Counted from the first letter of the stretch, positions 34,976 to 44,094 are shown. The stretch: 64,000 nucleotides of DNA from CADEDV01 sp964596345 (GCA_964596345.1 CAZQSZ010000006.1:343701-407700), one strand, 5' to 3'. The notes: generated from the sequence alone by a model not told the origin. A program made the numbers and translations.

Positions 34976-36055
34976 TTATAAGGTCAGGCCAAAACGATTT
35001 CCCAATTGGGTCATATCATCAACAACTGTTTGTAATAACGGGATTCCATGCTGCATCCGTTCCGCTTCATATTCCCGTTCCGGATCACCCGGCACTAATA
35101 CTTTTTCCTTGCCGGGTATGGTCCTGCAATTACGAAAACCCTGTATCCAGTGATCCATATCTTTTTTAAAATCATCCGCGGGCCGGAAAGCATCGATCCG
35201 CATTGCGCCTAAGAAATGCCCGATGCCTTTGCCGGGTTGTTGTGCCGGCATTGGCACATATGCAGGAAACGGTGGCACCCAGGGTGCATAGTTCGCACCA
35301 CTTAATAAAGCAGAAAAAATATCCACTACCGCACCCAGTGCATATCCTTTGTGACTGCCATGATCCCTGTCGCCTCCCAAAGGCAATAAAGCTCCTCCCT
35401 TTTTTAAAATATGCGGATCAGTAGTAGGATTGCCTTCTGCATCCTGTACCCAGCCGGTGGGGGTGTCCAAACTTTTACGCTGTAATATTTCTAATTTACC
35501 ATTGGCCGCAGTGGTGGTGGCAAGGTCAGCAACAAAGGCAGGTTCTGTTCCTGCAGGTGCCGCCACACAAATAGGATTTGTGCCCAGCATCTTATCAATC
35601 GAAAAAGTTGGTGCCACCAACGGGCTTGCATTGGTCATGGCAATCCCCATCATATCATGCTCCAATGCCATCATAGCATGATGGGCGGCAATACCAAAAT
35701 GATTACTGTGCTGCACACTCACCCAGCCTGTTCCCACCTGCTTTGCTTTTTCAATAGCGATCTGCATGGCAAACGGTGCGATCACCAAACCCAGTCCGCT
35801 GTCGCCATCCACTACGGCAGTGGAAGGTGTTTCATGAATGATCTTTATATCCGGTGTTGCATTCACTCTTTTGGCTTCCCATAAACGAACATAACCACTC
35901 AACCGGGCCACGCCATGTGAATCGATACCCCGTACATCTGCCGACAATAATGCTTTGGTCGCTGTATCCGCATGTGCAGGGGAGCATCCAATTTTTTCGA
36001 AGACGGCTTTTGTAAAATCAAATAACTGCTGGTAGGAATATGTTTTTTGGGGCAT
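34976..36055 (-). CDS. Malate/L-lactate dehydrogenase-type (Ldh family) oxidoreductase
   Basis: 359-residue NAD(P)-dependent oxidoreductase of the Ldh_2/MDH family, which reduces 2-keto acids such as pyruvate, oxaloacetate or keto-gulonate. Visible motifs: RGIDSHGVARL, the GLGLVIAPFAM and NSNHFGIAAHHA-like region (SVQHSNHFGIAAHH, catalytic His), the nucleotide-binding GTNPICVAAP, and GGDRDHGSHKGYALG. No signal peptide, so cytoplasmic. It is the last gene of a minus-strand group with exported sugar-oxidation-type enzymes. The palindrome at 36067-36091 sits directly before its start. The exact substrate is not determinable. Confidence 0.9.
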   Translation of the reverse strand: MPQKTYSYQQLFDFTKAVFEKIGCSPAHADTATKALLSADVRGIDSHGVARLSGYVRLWEAKRVNATPDIKIIHETPSTAVVDGDSGLGLVIAPFAMQIAIEKAKQVGTGWVSVQHSNHFGIAAHHAMMALEHDMMGIAMTNASPLVAPTFSIDKMLGTNPICVAAPAGTEPAFVADLATTTAANGKLEILQRKSLDTPTGWVQDAEGNPTTDPHILKKGGALLPLGGDRDHGSHKGYALGAVVDIFSALLSGANYAPWVPPFPAYVPMPAQQPGKGIGHFLGAMRIDAFRPADDFKKDMDHWIQGFRNCRTIPGKEKVLVPGDPEREYEAERMQHGIPLLQTVVDDMTQLGNRFGLTL

Positions 36056-36066
36056 GGGGCAAAGAT

Positions 36067-36091
36067 AGCCCCCAACCCCCTAAAGGGGGCT
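36067..36091. repeat. C-rich/G-rich palindrome upstream of the Ldh-family gene
   Basis: AGCCCCC (36067-36073) pairs with GGGGGCT (36085-36091), with an alternative CCCCCT/AGGGGG pairing (36076-36081 with 36084-36089). It is 11 bases before the Ldh-family start codon and resembles a dispersed palindromic repeat. Confidence 0.55.
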
Positions 36092-36109
36092 ATTCAAGAT
36101 GCTGAAAAA

Positions 36110-37498
36110 TCAACCGATTTTCATGTTTACGGGATCCCAGTGAATGACTTTTTGCTGAAAATAACTTTCATTACAGGCCAAACAGGGAGCGGCGGCCCGG
36201 AAACCAAATACCGCATCTTCCACCACCGGTTTACCAGTACGTACCGATTCAAAGAAATGATTGAAATGATCCAGCCGGTCATCATATCCTGCCGGGGCTG
36301 CATACCGGATCGCTGAAAGATCAGTTTTAGGCAACAAGGCTTCGGGATATTGTTGCTGGTAATTTTTCATTATTTCTTTTTGCATGGCATCGGGATAAGT
36401 ATCCAGTGCATCCCAGCCTCCTATATTCGGATAGGAAGAAAATCTATTCCGGTATATGGTAAAATCATTCCAGCCAAAATCAATCACTCCTTCTGTTCCG
36501 TAAAATTTCACTTTACCACTTTCTACTTTTTCTGCCCCGCTGGCCAGGTTTACTTTTAATAATACCTGGAAAGCCGGGTGCTCTTTCGTGGCTTTGTATT
36601 CCATTACACCCGTCATCACATCGGGTACATTGCGGCCATCTTTCCAGTAACTGAGGTCTCCGGTGGCAAATATGTTGGATGGTCCTTTGGAATCAGTCAG
36701 GAAATGAATACCGGATAATAAGTGTACAAACAGATCACCGGCCACACCGGTTCCATACTCTTTATAATTACGCCACCAGAAAAAACGCTTTGCATCAAAA
36801 GGTGTGGAAGGATTTTCTTTCAGGTATTTTTTCCAGGCAATCGTATCCTTTGTTGCATTGGTGGGCATCGTGTATTGCCAGGCCCCGAGAGCCGTATGCC
36901 GGTCAAAAGAGGCTTCAATGCAATTCAACTGTCCGATCTCACCCGCCCTGTATAATTTTTTAGCTTCAGCATAGGCAATGCTGCTGACCCGCTGGCTGCC
37001 CACCTGGAGCACAGCACCTGTTTGCTGTTGTACGTTGATCACTTCCCAACCCTGGCTGATCCGGTGCACCATCGGCTTTTCACAATACACAGCTTTTCGT
37101 TTCTTCATTGCATCGATCGTTATCTTGTCGTGCCACTGGTCGCTGGTGCAAATCACCACGGCATCAATATCGCTCCTGTTCAATACCTCTTCATAGAATT
37201 GCGTGGTGAACAATTGCTGTCCATATAATTCTTTTGCCCGTTCCAGCCGGCCTTTATAGAGATCACAAACAGCCGCCAGTTTTACACCGGGAACCTGTAA
37301 TAATGTTTTGGCATTGCGGCTGCCCATGATACCAAAACCGATCACGGCAACATTGATCTCATCCGCAGTAGTCCATTTTTTTTCATACGGGATCATTCGC
37401 TCTTCTATCCTTCCATTACCTGTTCCTGTAAACGAAGACAAGGGAGCGGCCAATGAAGCAGCTCCGAGCTGTTGCAAAAATTTTCTCCTTGATGCCAT
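36110..37498 (-). CDS. Gfo/Idh/MocA-family oxidoreductase with Tat-type leader
   Basis: 462 residues. The N-terminus MASRRKFLQQLGAASLAAPLSSF carries an SRRKFLQ twin-arginine motif and hydrophobic stretch, so the folded enzyme with its cofactor is probably exported. The Rossmann start INVAVIGFGIMGSRNAKTLL, the CEKPM motif (ycEKPMvh, catalytic Lys) and the C-terminal Gfo/Idh sheet identify the family, which oxidises sugars or inositols at a hydroxyl with bound NAD(P). It is 43 bases downstream of the sugar phosphate isomerase-like gene on the same strand and probably works on the same substrate. Confidence 0.92.
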   Translation of the reverse strand: MASRRKFLQQLGAASLAAPLSSFTGTGNGRIEERMIPYEKKWTTADEINVAVIGFGIMGSRNAKTLLQVPGVKLAAVCDLYKGRLERAKELYGQQLFTTQFYEEVLNRSDIDAVVICTSDQWHDKITIDAMKKRKAVYCEKPMVHRISQGWEVINVQQQTGAVLQVGSQRVSSIAYAEAKKLYRAGEIGQLNCIEASFDRHTALGAWQYTMPTNATKDTIAWKKYLKENPSTPFDAKRFFWWRNYKEYGTGVAGDLFVHLLSGIHFLTDSKGPSNIFATGDLSYWKDGRNVPDVMTGVMEYKATKEHPAFQVLLKVNLASGAEKVESGKVKFYGTEGVIDFGWNDFTIYRNRFSSYPNIGGWDALDTYPDAMQKEIMKNYQQQYPEALLPKTDLSAIRYAAPAGYDDRLDHFNHFFESVRTGKPVVEDAVFGFRAAAPCLACNESYFQQKVIHWDPVNMKIG

Positions 37499-37541
37499 AG
37501 ACTGACTGAGTGATTTAGAATTGTTGAATGTGACGGTTATT

Positions 37542-38387
37542 CTATTTATACACTTTGTAAAACTTCTTTAATTCTCCGTCGAAAAATGCTTTATTCTTTC
37601 GCATATCCTCCATATTATTATCCTCATGCACTTCATACTCCATGGAAACAACGCCGTTGAACCGTTGCCGGATGAGTTGCAGGATCACCCCCGGCAGGTC
37701 GCAAACACCTTTCCCATACAACGTATCTTCAGCGGCCAGGTTATTGAACGCCCTGGTATCCTTAAAATGCATTCCCCATAATTTTCCTTTTACCTTTTTT
37801 AAACCTTCCATTATATCCACCCCGTTTCTTGCCCAATGCCCGAGATCGGGCCAAGCCCCGATATATGTTCTGCCCTTCATTGCTTTCAGTGTTGAATCAG
37901 GATGCCAGTAATGACTGGAAGGTTTGGGATGGCAATGCAAGGCCACTTTCAGCTCGTATTTTTTAGCCAGCCGGTTGAATACATCGAGGTCTTCCCATTC
38001 CGGTTCGGCAGTGATATAAGGAATGCCCATATACTTTGCGAACTCAAAGAATTTTTCAAGGTTGTCTTTGTTATAATAATATTTATCAATTACACCCAGC
38101 GCCACCACCCTGATCTTTTTATAGTGTAAATATTGTTTCAGTTTATCCCTCGCATCCTTATCCAGTGTATAGCTAAAGACGCCGGGTATTTCTCCGCCTA
38201 CTTTCTGACCGGGATACACTTCCAGGTCAACGACCCCAAGACTGTCAGCTTTTTCCACCGATTCTAAAAAAGAATACTTGTGAAAAGTCCATGTCTGGAT
38301 AGCAAGCCGCCAGTCTTTCACTGCCTGCTGCGACAACAAACTATTCCATACTAACATCAAATAACAGCTGATAAAGATTTGTTTCAT
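37542..38387 (-). CDS. Exported sugar phosphate isomerase/epimerase-like TIM barrel
   Basis: 281 residues with a signal peptide (MKQIFISCYLMLVWNSLLSQQ) and an AP-endonuclease-2/xylose-isomerase-like TIM barrel: LAIQTWTFHKYSF, VDLEVYPGQ, YITAEPEW, KVALHCHPKPS, GAWPDLGHWARNG, WGMHFKDT and VSMEYEVHED supply the usual metal-binding Glu, His and Asp residues. Exported members next to Gfo/Idh proteins are linked in the literature to 3-keto-sugar conversion, but this copy's substrate is unknown. Its ATG (38387-38385) overlaps the stop of the upstream FAD oxidoreductase gene as ATGA. Confidence 0.87.
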   Translation of the reverse strand: MKQIFISCYLMLVWNSLLSQQAVKDWRLAIQTWTFHKYSFLESVEKADSLGVVDLEVYPGQKVGGEIPGVFSYTLDKDARDKLKQYLHYKKIRVVALGVIDKYYYNKDNLEKFFEFAKYMGIPYITAEPEWEDLDVFNRLAKKYELKVALHCHPKPSSHYWHPDSTLKAMKGRTYIGAWPDLGHWARNGVDIMEGLKKVKGKLWGMHFKDTRAFNNLAAEDTLYGKGVCDLPGVILQLIRQRFNGVVSMEYEVHEDNNMEDMRKNKAFFDGELKKFYKVYK

Positions 38388-40300
38388 TTTCCTTCAATAT
38401 TTATAAACCGGCCCCGGATCATGAATGGATCTAATAACGAATCAACCAGGGCTGCAAATTCAAATCGTTTGATCAACCTGCCGGGCTGATAATCTTTCAA
38501 CCCGATATTACTCCAGATACCGGCAAAATTCCCTGACCGGAATACTTCATCCACTACGGCCGGATACCTGGAATAAGAATAGCTGATGGCCTGGTGCATC
38601 TTTTGTAAAATTTGAACAGCATTTCCAATAGTCAGCATGGAATCGGCCTGGTTCGATGGATGGTACCCAGGTATATAATCAGAAATATGCTTTTCCAGTT
38701 CTGCAACAGCAATGACACTGTCGGGGTAAAAGAACATTTTATTCGCCCAGCCTTCCGGTTTCCCCGTGCCCCGTAAAATACCCGTGGCTCCTATTTTTTG
38801 GATTTGCTCCCAATAAGGATGATCGGCTTTTACATCTGTAAATGGTAAGAGATATGCTTTCGCCTGGAGCAATTGAAGTTGAACCATTCTTACTCCAACC
38901 CCTTTTACACCAATCAATTTTTTATTATGTTTTTGGGCAGCTGCTGCTCCCAGCACACCGGCAGCCTGCCCGGTCAGCAGCACAACCGGCTGCAACCTGG
39001 TTGTTCCGTTCACGATATTGGTGACTGAAATTGCTTTTTCACAAACAATAAGCCCTTCAATGCTGTCTGGTATCAAGGCACCCAGCGGAATAGTGTAAGC
39101 CGGGATCGGCGGGAATTCGATCTCCGGCACCTTGCCCGGATACCTGGCATGATGATGATCTACCGGGTAATCACCCACCGCAATCCCTGTTCTATACAAT
39201 GTATAATCGTAAGGGTCTTTAATATGATTGATATTCATCCGAACCCTTCCTTTCAGGCGTCTTCCTTCGCGGTTATAAGGGATCAATGCCATCCCGTTAT
39301 CCAGTTCATCATCGGCCAGCCCGATATTTTTCATTCCCAGCTCCGTCTGGATGAAATAGATAAACCCAAGTGTGTGTTGCTTTGCAGCTTCATACTTCTT
39401 ACTTCGTACTTCGTAATTATCCTCTACTGCATCCAGGTAAATATCATTGCCAAATGGCGGCCAGTTCAGCATATATTTATCTTGTGTGGCCCCGGGTGAC
39501 CGGGGCAGCTTTCCATAATTGAGCATTTTTAATTTATCCCCGTTCCAGGGCTTGCCGTCACAAGGTGCATCAGTGCAACAGCAATAATATTTTTTTGGAT
39601 CATAACCTGCCGGCTTTGCGATGGTTTTATCCGCCTCCTTCCCATAGTCTTTTAGAATAGCCGCCCAGGTCAGGTCCTGTATGATATCATTTTTTTGCCG
39701 GGCTTCTTTCTCCCCGCTTATAGCCGGGTCATCCATACCCAGATCATAGCCTGCCCCTGCAGCCGCCAATACATCCCCCAGTTCCGTACCATCGATCACT
39801 ACACGGGCAATAATGCTGAATCGTTTTGATTGATCAATACTTTCCACGATCGCACCCGTTACCTTGTTTCCTTTTTTCAGCACTTTAATAAACCTGTATC
39901 CAAAGATCACCCGCAGGTTCTTTTCTTTCTTTGCCCAGGCTTTGAAAATACTATCGGCCACCTGCGGTTCAAAATTGGTATTGCTTACCCAACCGGTATT
40001 CAGTCTTTTTCTCCCGTAATGTGTATATAAAGCCTGCCTGAATTCTTCCCAGATACCGCTGGGCAACTGGTCATTGCCATCTGTGCAACTGACACCGGCA
40101 GCCGTTAACATACCGCCGAGCATGTTGGTGGGCTCCACCAATATTGTCTTCACACCCATTCTTGCACTTTGCACGGCCGCAGCTGTCCCCCCCGCTCCAC
40201 CGCCGATAACGAGAACAGCTGTTTCCAGCTTTGCAGGTTGTGATTGGGCTAAACCCAAAAAAGGACAGAGAAAAAAGAGGAGCAAAACCGGTCGTTTCAT
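38384..40300 (-). CDS. Exported FAD-dependent oxidoreductase
   Basis: 638 residues with a signal peptide (MKRPVLLLFFLCPFLGLAQ) and an FAD-binding Rossmann motif VLVIGGGAGGTAAAVQSARMG. LVEPTNMLGGMLTAAGVSCTDGND follows, diagnostic for the FAD_oxidored (PF12831-type) group often found in polysaccharide or sugar utilisation gene groups. The C-terminal portion (about 500-638) is an extra domain common in Bacteroidota versions. It is the first gene of the group FAD oxidoreductase, TIM barrel, Gfo/Idh, Ldh. An in-frame tract of 7-bp repeats at 39388-39415 encodes the sequence YEVRSKKYEA, an apparent late insertion in a surface loop. Confidence 0.88.
   Translation of the reverse strand: MKRPVLLLFFLCPFLGLAQSQPAKLETAVLVIGGGAGGTAAAVQSARMGVKTILVEPTNMLGGMLTAAGVSCTDGNDQLPSGIWEEFRQALYTHYGRKRLNTGWVSNTNFEPQVADSIFKAWAKKEKNLRVIFGYRFIKVLKKGNKVTGAIVESIDQSKRFSIIARVVIDGTELGDVLAAAGAGYDLGMDDPAISGEKEARQKNDIIQDLTWAAILKDYGKEADKTIAKPAGYDPKKYYCCCTDAPCDGKPWNGDKLKMLNYGKLPRSPGATQDKYMLNWPPFGNDIYLDAVEDNYEVRSKKYEAAKQHTLGFIYFIQTELGMKNIGLADDELDNGMALIPYNREGRRLKGRVRMNINHIKDPYDYTLYRTGIAVGDYPVDHHHARYPGKVPEIEFPPIPAYTIPLGALIPDSIEGLIVCEKAISVTNIVNGTTRLQPVVLLTGQAAGVLGAAAAQKHNKKLIGVKGVGVRMVQLQLLQAKAYLLPFTDVKADHPYWEQIQKIGATGILRGTGKPEGWANKMFFYPDSVIAVAELEKHISDYIPGYHPSNQADSMLTIGNAVQILQKMHQAISYSYSRYPAVVDEVFRSGNFAGIWSNIGLKDYQPGRLIKRFEFAALVDSLLDPFMIRGRFINIEGK
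39388..39415 (-). repeat. Heptanucleotide tract inside the FAD oxidoreductase gene
   Basis: Four contiguous 7-base units on the plus strand: CTTCATA, CTTCTTA, CTTCGTA, CTTCGTA (consensus CTTCnTA). In the gene's frame they read YEVRSKKYE. Twenty-eight bases in total; the frame remains open. Confidence 0.85.
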
Positions 40301-40324
40301 ACTTCAATTTACAGGTTTACCCCA

Positions 40325-40353
40325 TAAAAAAAGCCTCTCCAAAAGGAAAGGCT
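40325..40353 (-). terminator. Terminator of ssb
   Basis: Stem AGCCTCTCC (40332-40340) with GGAAAGGCT (40345-40353), where the single mismatch becomes a G-U pair in the minus-strand RNA. It is followed by a U run (plus-strand A-run 40326-40332). Confidence 0.85.
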
Positions 40354-40381
40354 GATTGTTAGTGGTTGATTGCGACTTTCG

Positions 40382-40813
40382 TTAGAACGGCAGATCATCA
40401 ATCGGTTCTGTAATATCATTCGCGGATGGAATATTAGCAGCAGAAGAAGCAGTTGCGGTGTTGCCACTGTAAGAAGGGGCTCCGCCGCCACTGTCGCCAC
40501 GGCCACCCAGTAACTGTACTTCTCTCACCCGCAGGGAAAGGGAAGCACCCGGTGTTCCATCATTGCGCTGAAAAGATCTTGCTTCAGGTTGTCCCTCAGT
40601 AAAAACCTGGGTTCCTTTTGTGAGATATTGTGCTACCGCAGTTCTGTCAGTCCAGTAGGCGCAATCCACCCAAATTGTTTTTTCCTGCATATTGCCCTGG
40701 CTGTCTTTGTACTTTTCAGAATGTGCCACGGTAAAGTTGATCACATTTTTTCCGTTTACTGTGTTTACCACGCAGTCTTTGCCGAGGCGGCCGATAATTT
40801 GCATTTTAATCAT
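40382..40813 (-). CDS. ssb: Single-stranded DNA-binding protein
   Basis: OB-fold protein coating single-stranded DNA in replication and repair. From ATG 40813 the 143-residue product begins MIKMQIIGRLGKD. It has the central EKTIWVDCAYWTDRTAVAQYLTKGTQVFTEGQPEARSF region, a Gly/Ser-rich linker, and the acidic C-terminal tip DDLPF that recruits partner proteins. A TTG three codons upstream is not needed. A CCTGCC-tttc-GGCAGG hairpin lies 18 bases before the start. Short for the family but complete. Confidence 0.95.
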   Translation of the reverse strand: MIKMQIIGRLGKDCVVNTVNGKNVINFTVAHSEKYKDSQGNMQEKTIWVDCAYWTDRTAVAQYLTKGTQVFTEGQPEARSFQRNDGTPGASLSLRVREVQLLGGRGDSGGGAPSYSGNTATASSAANIPSANDITEPIDDLPF

Positions 40814-40830
40814 AGTGCTCAAATTTTAGA

Positions 40831-40846
40831 CCTGCCTTTCGGCAGG
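40831..40846. repeat. CCTGCC/GGCAGG palindrome in the ssb leader
   Basis: Perfect 6-base stem (40831-40836 with 40841-40846) and TTTC loop, 18 bases upstream of the ssb ATG. A related palindrome, GCCTGCCT/AGGCAGGC, is at 60106-60128 upstream of rpsT, so it may be a dispersed repeat rather than an ssb-specific operator. Confidence 0.55.
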
Positions 40847-40989
40847 CTGGTTGACGTATTTTAGTTAGACAGCGAATGTAGGATTATTTGGAATGAGAAC
40901 ACACTACCACTTTCCGGGGAGGGGCCAATGTGAATAATTAGTTGCGGCGGCAGAGAATGTGCTAATTTTATTCCTCCAAAAACACAGGT

Positions 40990-41406
40990 ATGAAAAAAAT
41001 ACTATCCCTTTTATTGCTTTGCAGTATCGTACTATCTGCCGATGCACAGACAGACAGCACCCGGCAAACCGCTACCGTTTATTTTATGCGGTCAACCGGC
41101 TTCACCGGTTCTGCACAGGGGTTCACTGTATTTATTGACGATAACATTGTTTGCAAACTGAACAACAAAAGATACTCTGTCCACCAGGTGGCGCCGGGCA
41201 CCCATCGCTTCTCTGTTCAGTTTGCCGGTAAAAATGCAAAAGACAAAGCGGAGAGGATTGAAATAACCACGGAAGCGGGTAAGACCTACTATATTCAACT
41301 GATCTTTCAAAGCGGCCTGCTCAAAAACAATCTCTATTGCCAGGAGGTGACGGAAAATTCTGCTAAGACCATCTTAGGTAATTTGAAAGAAGATAGCTGC
41401 AACTAA
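40990..41406 (+). CDS. DUF2846-family exported protein
   Basis: 138 residues with signal peptide MKKILSLLLLCSIVLSADAQ. The mature part matches the DUF2846 pattern: TATVYFMRSTGFTGSAQGFTVFIDD, then ICKLNNKRYSVHQVAPGTHRFSV and TTEAGKTYYIQLIF, a small beta-sandwich. The family function is not established; members are periplasmic or surface proteins. Monocistronic, ending in a bidirectional terminator shared with the convergent M14 peptidase gene. Confidence 0.8.
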   Translation: MKKILSLLLLCSIVLSADAQTDSTRQTATVYFMRSTGFTGSAQGFTVFIDDNIVCKLNNKRYSVHQVAPGTHRFSVQFAGKNAKDKAERIEITTEAGKTYYIQLIFQSGLLKNNLYCQEVTENSAKTILGNLKEDSCN

Positions 41407-41426
41407 TCGCTATATTATATTGATAT

Positions 41427-41464
41427 ATCCCGGGTCATTGAATGTCTTTTCAATAACCCGGGAT
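41427..41464. terminator. Long hairpin between convergent genes (bidirectional terminator)
   Basis: Sixteen-base stem with one mismatch: 41427-41442 pairs with 41449-41464 (core ATCCCGGGT/ACCCGGGAT plus ATTGAA/TTCAAT), 6-base loop. AT-rich sequence lies on both sides. It separates the DUF2846 gene from the convergent M14 peptidase gene. Confidence 0.75.
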
Positions 41465-41474
41465 TGTTATTTGA

Positions 41475-44036
41475 TCAATCTTCACTCCTTCCGCTTGCCG
41501 CATCGATGTTTCGTCCAAAGAAAATCGCATTCATAAACAGTTTGCTGCCGCCCAGCCAGAAAGCCCGGAAATTCGGGTTGTCTGCAATATTGATCACCCG
41601 GCCATTTCCCACCGTGTTGACGATCACCGCCGCCGAATTTTTAATGGCATCTTTATTTTCCCGGCTCACCCAACCGCTTTGTAAGGGATTGCTGCCATAA
41701 TAAAAAGGTGTGGCATAAGGGTTCTTGCCTTTTTCCATGAACACTTTATTCGCTTTGAATAAACTGACGGTCTTCTGGTTGTAGCCATAAGCCAATGGAT
41801 GTGTCCTGTCAATATCCGCCCCGAAGATGGCACCACTTACCTGCTGGGCTCCGTCTATTTCTTCTCTTTCCACGTAGGAGATTTTTTGGGTGCTGTCCAC
41901 CGGTGCTTTGGCCTTTTTGAATTTTACGTCGCTGATACCATTCTGTGCCGACCAGTTGATGGCTTCTTCTGTTAATATCAACGTACCGCCTGCCTGCACC
42001 CAGGCTTTCAGTTTGTCTTTGTTCAGTTCATTGTAATTGCCGCCCACCATGATGAGGGTATTGTATTTATTCAGATCAGCCCGGTTAAAAACAACAGGCT
42101 CCAAATGAGTAGCCGGTATATTCATCCGCTGGTCTAATAAATGCCATACTTCACCGGCATCCAGTGCATTCACTCCCGGCCCGGTGATCATCGCAATATT
42201 CGGCTTACTGATCACCGCAAACTTGCTGCTGCCAAGATCACTGCCACTGTTCACATTACCGGTTTTCACGGCATATACTTTCAAGCGATATTTTTCTGTA
42301 ACCGCACTTACCATGACCGCTACTGTTTCGCTGCTTTCCTTTTGTAGTTTCACCGGTATCATGATGGTACCATAATCAAATTTCTGATTGCCTTCGATGA
42401 CCGGCATTTCAAACTTATTCGTCGCCACTTTAATGATCAGCCCGGCTGATAATAATTCGTTCAGTGCCGCCGGTGCATAGAGATCATCCCATTCCATCAA
42501 ATAAGCATATTCGCTTTTGCCACCCACAATGGTTTTCTTCGGCATGGCCAGTGTTTCCACTTTGCTGCCAAAAACAGGTTGCCCGGTTAATTCAGTATAA
42601 GGCAAACCAAAAGCCAGCGGCATCGTCCAGGCCGTGATATCATAGAACAAACTGTCTTTATAAACTGATGTCTTTTCAAAAACGCCCCGGATCAGGCTAT
42701 GCTGCGGCTGGTTCAGCGATACCATATAAGCACTTCCTTTTTCAAACTCAGCATTGTTCCAGTTGGCCGGTAATTCATTCAGTTCAATTTGATGCCGTTT
42801 CAGCATTTCTGCAAAATGAAAAGTTTTGGCCGGGTCATCCTTATCGCCAAACACATAACCCTTCACTGCATATGCAGCAGCACGACTAACGGATTGTTTA
42901 TAGAAATCCCGCTGGTATTCTAAGAATTCTTTGCGCAGGGCTTTGGCTCCTTCCAGTGTTGACAGTGTGGTGGTGAACTGGTTCTTGATCGTAAAGGGAA
43001 AACTCAGCAAGCCATTATTGGTTTGCTGCAAATGCCCTCTTGAAGAAGCCTGTTCAAATAAGATCCCAATACATCCCTGCACATCAGGGTAGGTGGAGCC
43101 TTTGCCATAATAAAAATCATCATAGTTCTCTTTGGTGAAATACAAAGAGCCGATACGGTCTAAAAACGCCGCATGAAATTTTCCCAGCTTCCCGGTCAGT
43201 TCCTGGTTTTTCTCCGGTGTCAGCGGGTTCACCCTTGACGGCACACCCGGCTGAAAAAAGAAAGTGGCATTGCTGCCCTGTTCATGATGATCAGTGAGAA
43301 TATTCGGTTTCCATTTCTGGAACCAGGCCACCCGGTTCTGGCTTTCCACATGCACGGTGGGCAACCAGTCCCGGTTCAGGTCAAACCAGTAATGGTTGAA
43401 CCGACCGCCGGGCCATACTTCATTAAATTCTCTTGAATTAGGGTCACTAACCAGGTTCTTGCTCTTATGCTGGTTGGCCCAGGTGGAAAAACGTTGCAGG
43501 CCATCGGGGTTAAACGAAGGATCAAAAAGAATAACGGTATTCTCCAGCAGTTCGTCTATCTGTTTGCCCTGCGCTGCTGCCAAATAATAAACACTCAGCA
43601 AACTGGCATTGGCGCCGCTGGGTTCATTGCCATGAATGGAATGACCGATCCAGACCACGATGGGCATATTCTCTGTATTCAGCGAAGCCGACCTTGCAGG
43701 ATCAGTCAACTGCACATGCTGCTGACGAATTTCTTCCAGCCGTTGCTGGTTCTTGGGCGAGGTGATGATCAGCAATACCTGCGGACGGCTTTCATAGCTC
43801 AGGCCCATGGTTTCTAATTTCACCCTGTCGGGTGCTGCGGCCGCAATGGCTTTCATATAATTCACGAGGCGGTCATGCGTTACATGCCATTCCCCCACTT
43901 CGTGGTAAATAATGTCTTTAGGTTTCGGGATGGCCGGGTTATACGAAACACTATCCGGCAGGTAATAACTGAGGTTCTGTGCAACCAGCGGACTGCTGAG
44001 TACAAAGCAACTAAGGAAGAGTAACCATTTTCTCAT
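41475..44036 (-). CDS. Exported M14 zinc carboxypeptidase-family protein, long form
   Basis: 853 residues with signal peptide (MRKWLLFLSCFVLSSPLVA). The M14 catalytic domain (about 50-400) shows the zinc ligands H135 and E138 in GHSIHGNEPSG, NPDG, DLNRDW, and a His-rich ILTDHHEQGSN. The C-terminal half ends in a ThuA/glutamine-amidotransferase-like region (LIMVGGNYNELNKDKLKAWVQAGGTLILTEEA, about 655-690), probably a non-catalytic partner domain. It likely cleaves extracytoplasmic peptides; a second M14 protein is at 60601. No neighbour suggests a particular substrate. Confidence 0.9.
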   Translation of the reverse strand: MRKWLLFLSCFVLSSPLVAQNLSYYLPDSVSYNPAIPKPKDIIYHEVGEWHVTHDRLVNYMKAIAAAAPDRVKLETMGLSYESRPQVLLIITSPKNQQRLEEIRQQHVQLTDPARSASLNTENMPIVVWIGHSIHGNEPSGANASLLSVYYLAAAQGKQIDELLENTVILFDPSFNPDGLQRFSTWANQHKSKNLVSDPNSREFNEVWPGGRFNHYWFDLNRDWLPTVHVESQNRVAWFQKWKPNILTDHHEQGSNATFFFQPGVPSRVNPLTPEKNQELTGKLGKFHAAFLDRIGSLYFTKENYDDFYYGKGSTYPDVQGCIGILFEQASSRGHLQQTNNGLLSFPFTIKNQFTTTLSTLEGAKALRKEFLEYQRDFYKQSVSRAAAYAVKGYVFGDKDDPAKTFHFAEMLKRHQIELNELPANWNNAEFEKGSAYMVSLNQPQHSLIRGVFEKTSVYKDSLFYDITAWTMPLAFGLPYTELTGQPVFGSKVETLAMPKKTIVGGKSEYAYLMEWDDLYAPAALNELLSAGLIIKVATNKFEMPVIEGNQKFDYGTIMIPVKLQKESSETVAVMVSAVTEKYRLKVYAVKTGNVNSGSDLGSSKFAVISKPNIAMITGPGVNALDAGEVWHLLDQRMNIPATHLEPVVFNRADLNKYNTLIMVGGNYNELNKDKLKAWVQAGGTLILTEEAINWSAQNGISDVKFKKAKAPVDSTQKISYVEREEIDGAQQVSGAIFGADIDRTHPLAYGYNQKTVSLFKANKVFMEKGKNPYATPFYYGSNPLQSGWVSRENKDAIKNSAAVIVNTVGNGRVINIADNPNFRAFWLGGSKLFMNAIFFGRNIDAASGRSED

Positions 44037-44094
44037 ACAGGTGATTTTAGGAAGGGGGAAATTACGGAATCGGTAATAAAATCAATGGAGTATA

